NCBI GenBank assembly: GCA_013349405.1
Contig: DUZS01000033.1
Location: forward strand, 1 to 35,584
Reading direction: 5' to 3'
DNA from: Desulfuromonadales bacterium
Lineage (GTDB): Bacteria; Desulfobacterota; Desulfuromonadia; Geobacterales; Pseudopelobacteraceae
Length of the DNA: 35,584 bases
Part shown: positions 32,733 to 35,584 of the stretch, piece after piece
Layout: every line of letters starts with the position of its first letter
Position numbering within the stretch: position 1 is the first letter of the stretch
Made by a program: the position numbers and the translations under genes
The notes under the pieces: generated by a model
Told to the model about the DNA's origin: nothing
Database searches by the model: none
Seen by the model: only the letters and a program-made list of their open reading frames with translations

Positions 32733-32933
32733 GACGCTTTTTTTACAGACTTAACTACAGCCTCGGTAGCGGGAACGACCGGCCAATCAGCCTGGTATGT
32801 ATCTGACGTAACGGTACGCCTCACTGCTGCAGATGCGTCAGGAATCGCAGAAATCCGCTATGCTATCGATGGTTCAGCCGTGGTGCCGAAATATTTCTCA
32901 CCCGTTTTTTTGCATCAATTTGGTACTAGTTGA
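32733..32933 (+). pseudogene. Fragment of an Ig/OmpL47-like repeat protein
   Basis: An open stretch without a start codon encodes TTASVAGTTGQSAWYVSDVT, then VRLTAADASGIAEIRYAIDG, and ends in TGA at 32931-32933. This matches the repeated extracellular module (WY-S-VTV-LTA-DASG-I--I-Y-IDG) found in large surface proteins. Only one repeat survives, and the sequence after VV is off-pattern, so this is a decayed piece rather than a gene. Confidence 0.55.
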
Positions 32934-32997
32934 GTAAGTCATAGTAGTCTTTCAGCTATCGTGCTCTGCACGACATATAAAACCCAGGAGGAAGAAA

Positions 32998-34110
32998 ATG
33001 ATGAAGAAGTTCGTTGTAATGCTTTCAGCAGTGATGTTGATGGCAGTCCCCACCCTTGGTCTTGCAGCAATGGCCGGAAGTAATACGGTCAACTCAGCAG
33101 CAATAGTAGATGGTTCAGTTGCAACCGCAGACCTTGCCAACAAGGCAGTTACCGCAGCCAAAATCGCTGATGCAACCATCACGGCAACACAGTTGGCCAA
33201 TGGTGCCGTGACAGTCGCGAAACTGGGCATTGTTTGCTCTACAGGTCAGACTCTTACTTATAATTCTACCACTAAAGCCTGGGCATGCGGTACAGCACCA
33301 GCAGGCCCTGCCGGCCCTCAGGGTATTCAGGGTATTCAGGGAATAAAAGGTGACAAAGGTGATACCCCGCATTATGCAAATGTGGTCGTTGTTGCCAAAA
33401 GTGGTGGTGACTTCACAGACCCTATTGCTGCGGTTGCCTCAATTACCGATGCTTCTGATGAGAACCCCTATCTTGTTCAAATCATGCCCGGTGTTTATGA
33501 CTTATCTGGAACTATTGTCATGAATAACAATATAGAACTTGTCGGTTCTGGAGAGGCGGTAACCAAGCTTCGCCAACAAACCAGCGCCGCGACTATCTTC
33601 TTCAATCAAACATTGCCATCAAAAGCTTCAGTTAAAAATCTTAGTGTAGAGGTCCTAGTTACGCCAAATGATCAGGGCTCAATAATTGAGTTGGGAGGGG
33701 CATCACCGATCATTGAAAAAGTCACAATTACATCAGGAGTTGGAGGACGTGGTTCACTTACAAATGGTGGGAGCCCCGTGTTTAGAAATGTAACGTTTAA
33801 CATTTCAGGTGGCTCGTGGAGTAATTGTGTGACAGGAACGAGCTCAGCAAGCACATTTGAGGGTGTAACATGTAACTCAACTACTGGTTATAGTACTGGA
33901 ATTGAGACATATCTTGGTAATATTGTTATCAAAAATTCATCCATAAATGCTAACCTCTATCCAATTCGAATAATGGGTATGCGTGATATTGATCCGGTTA
34001 TATATGTCATTAATTCTCAGATACAAGGATATAGCATGTACTCTGGATTGGGAATTATTAAGTGTATTAGTTCTTACGATGGTAATTTCAGTCCACTCGT
34101 CTGCCAGTGA
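32998..34110 (+). CDS. Secreted beta-helix protein with collagen-like segment
   Basis: The 370-residue protein has a signal peptide (about 1-24, ending GLAA), then a repeated region with pattern LANKAVTAAKIADATIT / LANGAVTVAKL (about 33-76), seven Gly-X-Y collagen-like triplets (103-123), and a right-handed beta-helix domain (about 125-370) with short NxxI/VxN rungs. It ends with a Cys-containing tail (KCISSYDG..LVCQ). It is probably exported and fibrous or trimeric; no enzymatic residues are recognised. AGGAGG stands about 9 bases before ATG 32998. Its passenger domain is paralogous to the next gene's. Base composition is more AT-rich than the housekeeping genes, which suggests accessory DNA. 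Confidence 0.8.
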   Translation: MMKKFVVMLSAVMLMAVPTLGLAAMAGSNTVNSAAIVDGSVATADLANKAVTAAKIADATITATQLANGAVTVAKLGIVCSTGQTLTYNSTTKAWACGTAPAGPAGPQGIQGIQGIKGDKGDTPHYANVVVVAKSGGDFTDPIAAVASITDASDENPYLVQIMPGVYDLSGTIVMNNNIELVGSGEAVTKLRQQTSAATIFFNQTLPSKASVKNLSVEVLVTPNDQGSIIELGGASPIIEKVTITSGVGGRGSLTNGGSPVFRNVTFNISGGSWSNCVTGTSSASTFEGVTCNSTTGYSTGIETYLGNIVIKNSSINANLYPIRIMGMRDIDPVIYVINSQIQGYSMYSGLGIIKCISSYDGNFSPLVCQ

Positions 34111-34191
34111 AACAATGAATTATTAGCTGAATATCTTTTTGCTTTGATAATATCTTCCATTTGATTAGTAGCAGAATTGTCAGAGGATAGA

Positions 34192-34230
34192 CATGGAAGC
34201 TTCGGCTATTTTTTTTTGCCAGTTTCCATG
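34192..34230 (+). terminator. Possible terminator between the beta-helix genes
   Basis: AGC-TTCG-GCT, a short UUCG tetraloop hairpin, is followed by nine T residues. An outer inverted repeat CATGGAA (34192-34198) / TTCCATG (34224-34230) encloses both. The inner stem is only three pairs, so efficiency is doubtful. Confidence 0.35.
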
Positions 34231-34289
34231 AAATTCACCGCATATTTTTTCCGTGCACCGCACGACATTTTATTTCTGGAGGAAGTTTT

Positions 34290-35480
34290 ATGAAGAAGAG
34301 TCTGAGTTTACTGGCTGGTATTTTGTTGATGGCACAAGCAGCATATGCCGCAAATGCACTACCTACGGTCAAAACCTTCACAGTGCCTACAAGTGCAGTA
34401 TCCCCCATTCCGGTTTCATCCTTCATAGCCACAGACACAGATGGCACAGTAACTGGCTACATGATTACGGAGTCATCCTCCAAACCATCAGCATCTGCTT
34501 CGGGTTGGAGTGTATCTCCACTCACCTCATACACAACTACTAAAACGGGTTCTGTGACTCTCTATGCATGGGCGAAGGATAATGCTGCCGGTGTTTCCGC
34601 TGCCAAGAGTGCGACCACTACTATCGTATCCGGGCATACTCATAACCAGTCTGATGTTGTTGGCCTTGCTGCCAGTCTTGCTGCTAAAGCGGATGCAAAA
34701 GCTCTTGCGGACGGACTGGCTGCTAAAGCAGATGTCATACATAATCATGATGCTCTCTACCAGAAGAAATATGGCAATGTAGCTGTCGTAGCCCAGACCG
34801 GCGGAGATTATTCAGACCCCTACACTGCAATGGCCAATGTATCAACCTGGTGTAACAATGGTTCACCTTGTTTGCTTAAAATTATGCCGGGAGTTTATGA
34901 TATTGGTACGAATATAATTCCAATGGCGAGCAATGTTGATATTGAAGGAGCGGGTGTCGGAACCACAAAAATAGTTGGTGGATTTAGCTACTATATTGTT
35001 GGTAATACTGAAATACGGGCGATTTCGATTGAGGGAGCAATCAGCATGCAGTACATTGGTGACACCAGTTTTAAAAATGTAAGGATTGCTCCTCCTGCGG
35101 ATCAAGGAACTGCAATATGGTCGAATTTTACTCGTGGGGTGGTCACCATAGCTGATTCTGAAATTGTTGCCTCATCTGAGGGTATCAATGAGTGGCACTA
35201 CGAATATATGCCTAGTCTTAATATCATAAACTCAAAAATAACTGCCGGTTTTGCCGCAGTGACTCGTGGTGGAATCACTTCTGTGACCGGTTCTGAGTTG
35301 ACCGCAAGTGTCGCTCTGCTTGGCAACAATGCAATTGTCAAAAATTCTGTCATCAAAGGCGGCCTCAATAGTGGCTCATTCACCATGGTCAATACTCAGT
35401 TTTTGGGTGGGGTCTCTGCAGGGGCAGCAAAATGCTTAAATGTTTATGACGCTGATTACAATTTGATTACCTGCCAGTAA
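34290..35480 (+). CDS. Secreted beta-helix protein with Ig-like and stalk modules
   Basis: The 396-residue protein has a signal peptide (1-20, ending AYAA), an Ig-like domain (about 22-112, PTVKTFTVP... TLYAWAKDNAAG), and a helical stalk with histidine pairs (GHTHNQSDVVGLAASLAAKA ... VIHNHDALYQKK) like those in phage tail fibres. A beta-helix domain follows (about 160-396). The passenger matches the preceding gene: YGNVAVVAQTGGDYSDP against YANVVVVAKSGGDFTDP, IMPGVYDI against IMPGVYDL, and the same Cys tail (KCLNVYDADYNLITCQ). GGAGGAAG lies before ATG 34290. A strong terminator follows. The role is unknown; a surface or extracellular structural protein is likely. Confidence 0.8.
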   Translation: MKKSLSLLAGILLMAQAAYAANALPTVKTFTVPTSAVSPIPVSSFIATDTDGTVTGYMITESSSKPSASASGWSVSPLTSYTTTKTGSVTLYAWAKDNAAGVSAAKSATTTIVSGHTHNQSDVVGLAASLAAKADAKALADGLAAKADVIHNHDALYQKKYGNVAVVAQTGGDYSDPYTAMANVSTWCNNGSPCLLKIMPGVYDIGTNIIPMASNVDIEGAGVGTTKIVGGFSYYIVGNTEIRAISIEGAISMQYIGDTSFKNVRIAPPADQGTAIWSNFTRGVVTIADSEIVASSEGINEWHYEYMPSLNIINSKITAGFAAVTRGGITSVTGSELTASVALLGNNAIVKNSVIKGGLNSGSFTMVNTQFLGGVSAGAAKCLNVYDADYNLITCQ

Positions 35481-35526
35481 GTATGTGTTGAGGCTGTTAT
35501 AGCCAGATAGTTTGAAAGAGTTCGAA

Positions 35527-35559
35527 AGGGGTTACAGAACAAGCTGTAGCCCTTTTTTT
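35527..35559 (+). terminator. Rho-independent terminator after the beta-helix genes
   Basis: An 11-bp stem with two G-T pairs (35527-35537 with 35544-35554) and loop AACAAG runs into a seven-T tract (35553-35559), 47 bp after the stop codon. Confidence 0.88.
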
Positions 35560-35584
35560 GCCCCCCCCCCAGCCCCATCTGCAC

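Noticed and set aside
32998-35480. Prophage origin, because of tail-fibre-like repeats and HTH/HNH histidine stalks.
   Set aside because: Both products carry signal peptides and no other phage genes are nearby, so cellular secreted proteins are more likely.
1-35584. CRISPR arrays, tRNA and rRNA genes.
   Set aside because: No regularly spaced repeats, cloverleaf or rRNA sequence was recognised by eye on either strand; a tool run with tRNAscan-SE or a CRISPR finder would settle it.

Overview
The window looks like chromosomal DNA of a Geobacter-like member of the Desulfuromonadales. This is inferred from the gene content: futalosine-pathway menaquinone synthesis (mqnC), a type II secretion block, FlgM with a sigma-28 promoter beside a sigma-54 activator, the gene order gpmI-rlmH-rsfS-nadD, a probable selenoprotein, and secreted beta-helix proteins with collagen-like or Ig-like front modules. 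No rRNA, tRNA, CRISPR array, intact insertion sequence or prophage was seen.

Left part (1-4800): a strong terminator opens the window, followed by a gene-poor stretch, a ferritin-like protein, two small unknown proteins, a large GAF-GAF-GAF-AAA+ sigma-54 activator, and flgM. flgM has a near-perfect sigma-28 promoter and the activator a good sigma-70 promoter.

4800-10600, all minus strand: gmd, a gamma-carbonic-anhydrase-fold protein and an Nramp transporter form a tight row. A 130-bp palindromic MITE-like element follows, then a PhnP-like hydrolase and a 613-residue unknown protein leading into flgM.

10600-16450: uppP (with a possible 8-codon leader ORF) and radC run rightward. They converge on protoporphyrinogen oxidase and a small membrane protein whose end overlaps radC antisense. 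Divergent sigma-70 promoters separate the oxidase from a DnaJ-like gene, which is followed by the PA2779/PA2778-type pair.

16450-31250: a very long minus-strand run probably starts at a promoter near 31220-31248. Its order is ybgC, mqnC, rnd, gspH, gspI, gspJ, gspK, gspL, gspM, gspN, an ATPase-less MshEN protein, nadD, rsfS, rlmH, gpmI, a paired-hairpin repeat, an FAH-family enzyme, a cardiolipin-synthase-like enzyme and tatD. Many junctions overlap by four bases, including TTGA and GTGA overlaps that imply non-ATG starts. gspC, D, E, F and G are not in the window.

31250-35584: recO is preceded by an 88-codon AhpD-like gene that ordinary ORF calling misses, because codon 37 is an in-frame UGA. 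The AhpD motif spacing E-x11-C-x2-U-x3-H and a SECIS-like hairpin just after the UGA support selenocysteine. Beyond an AT-rich spacer and a degraded Ig-like fragment lie two paralogous secreted beta-helix proteins that share a passenger domain but differ in their N-terminal modules. A strong terminator and a C10 tract close the window.
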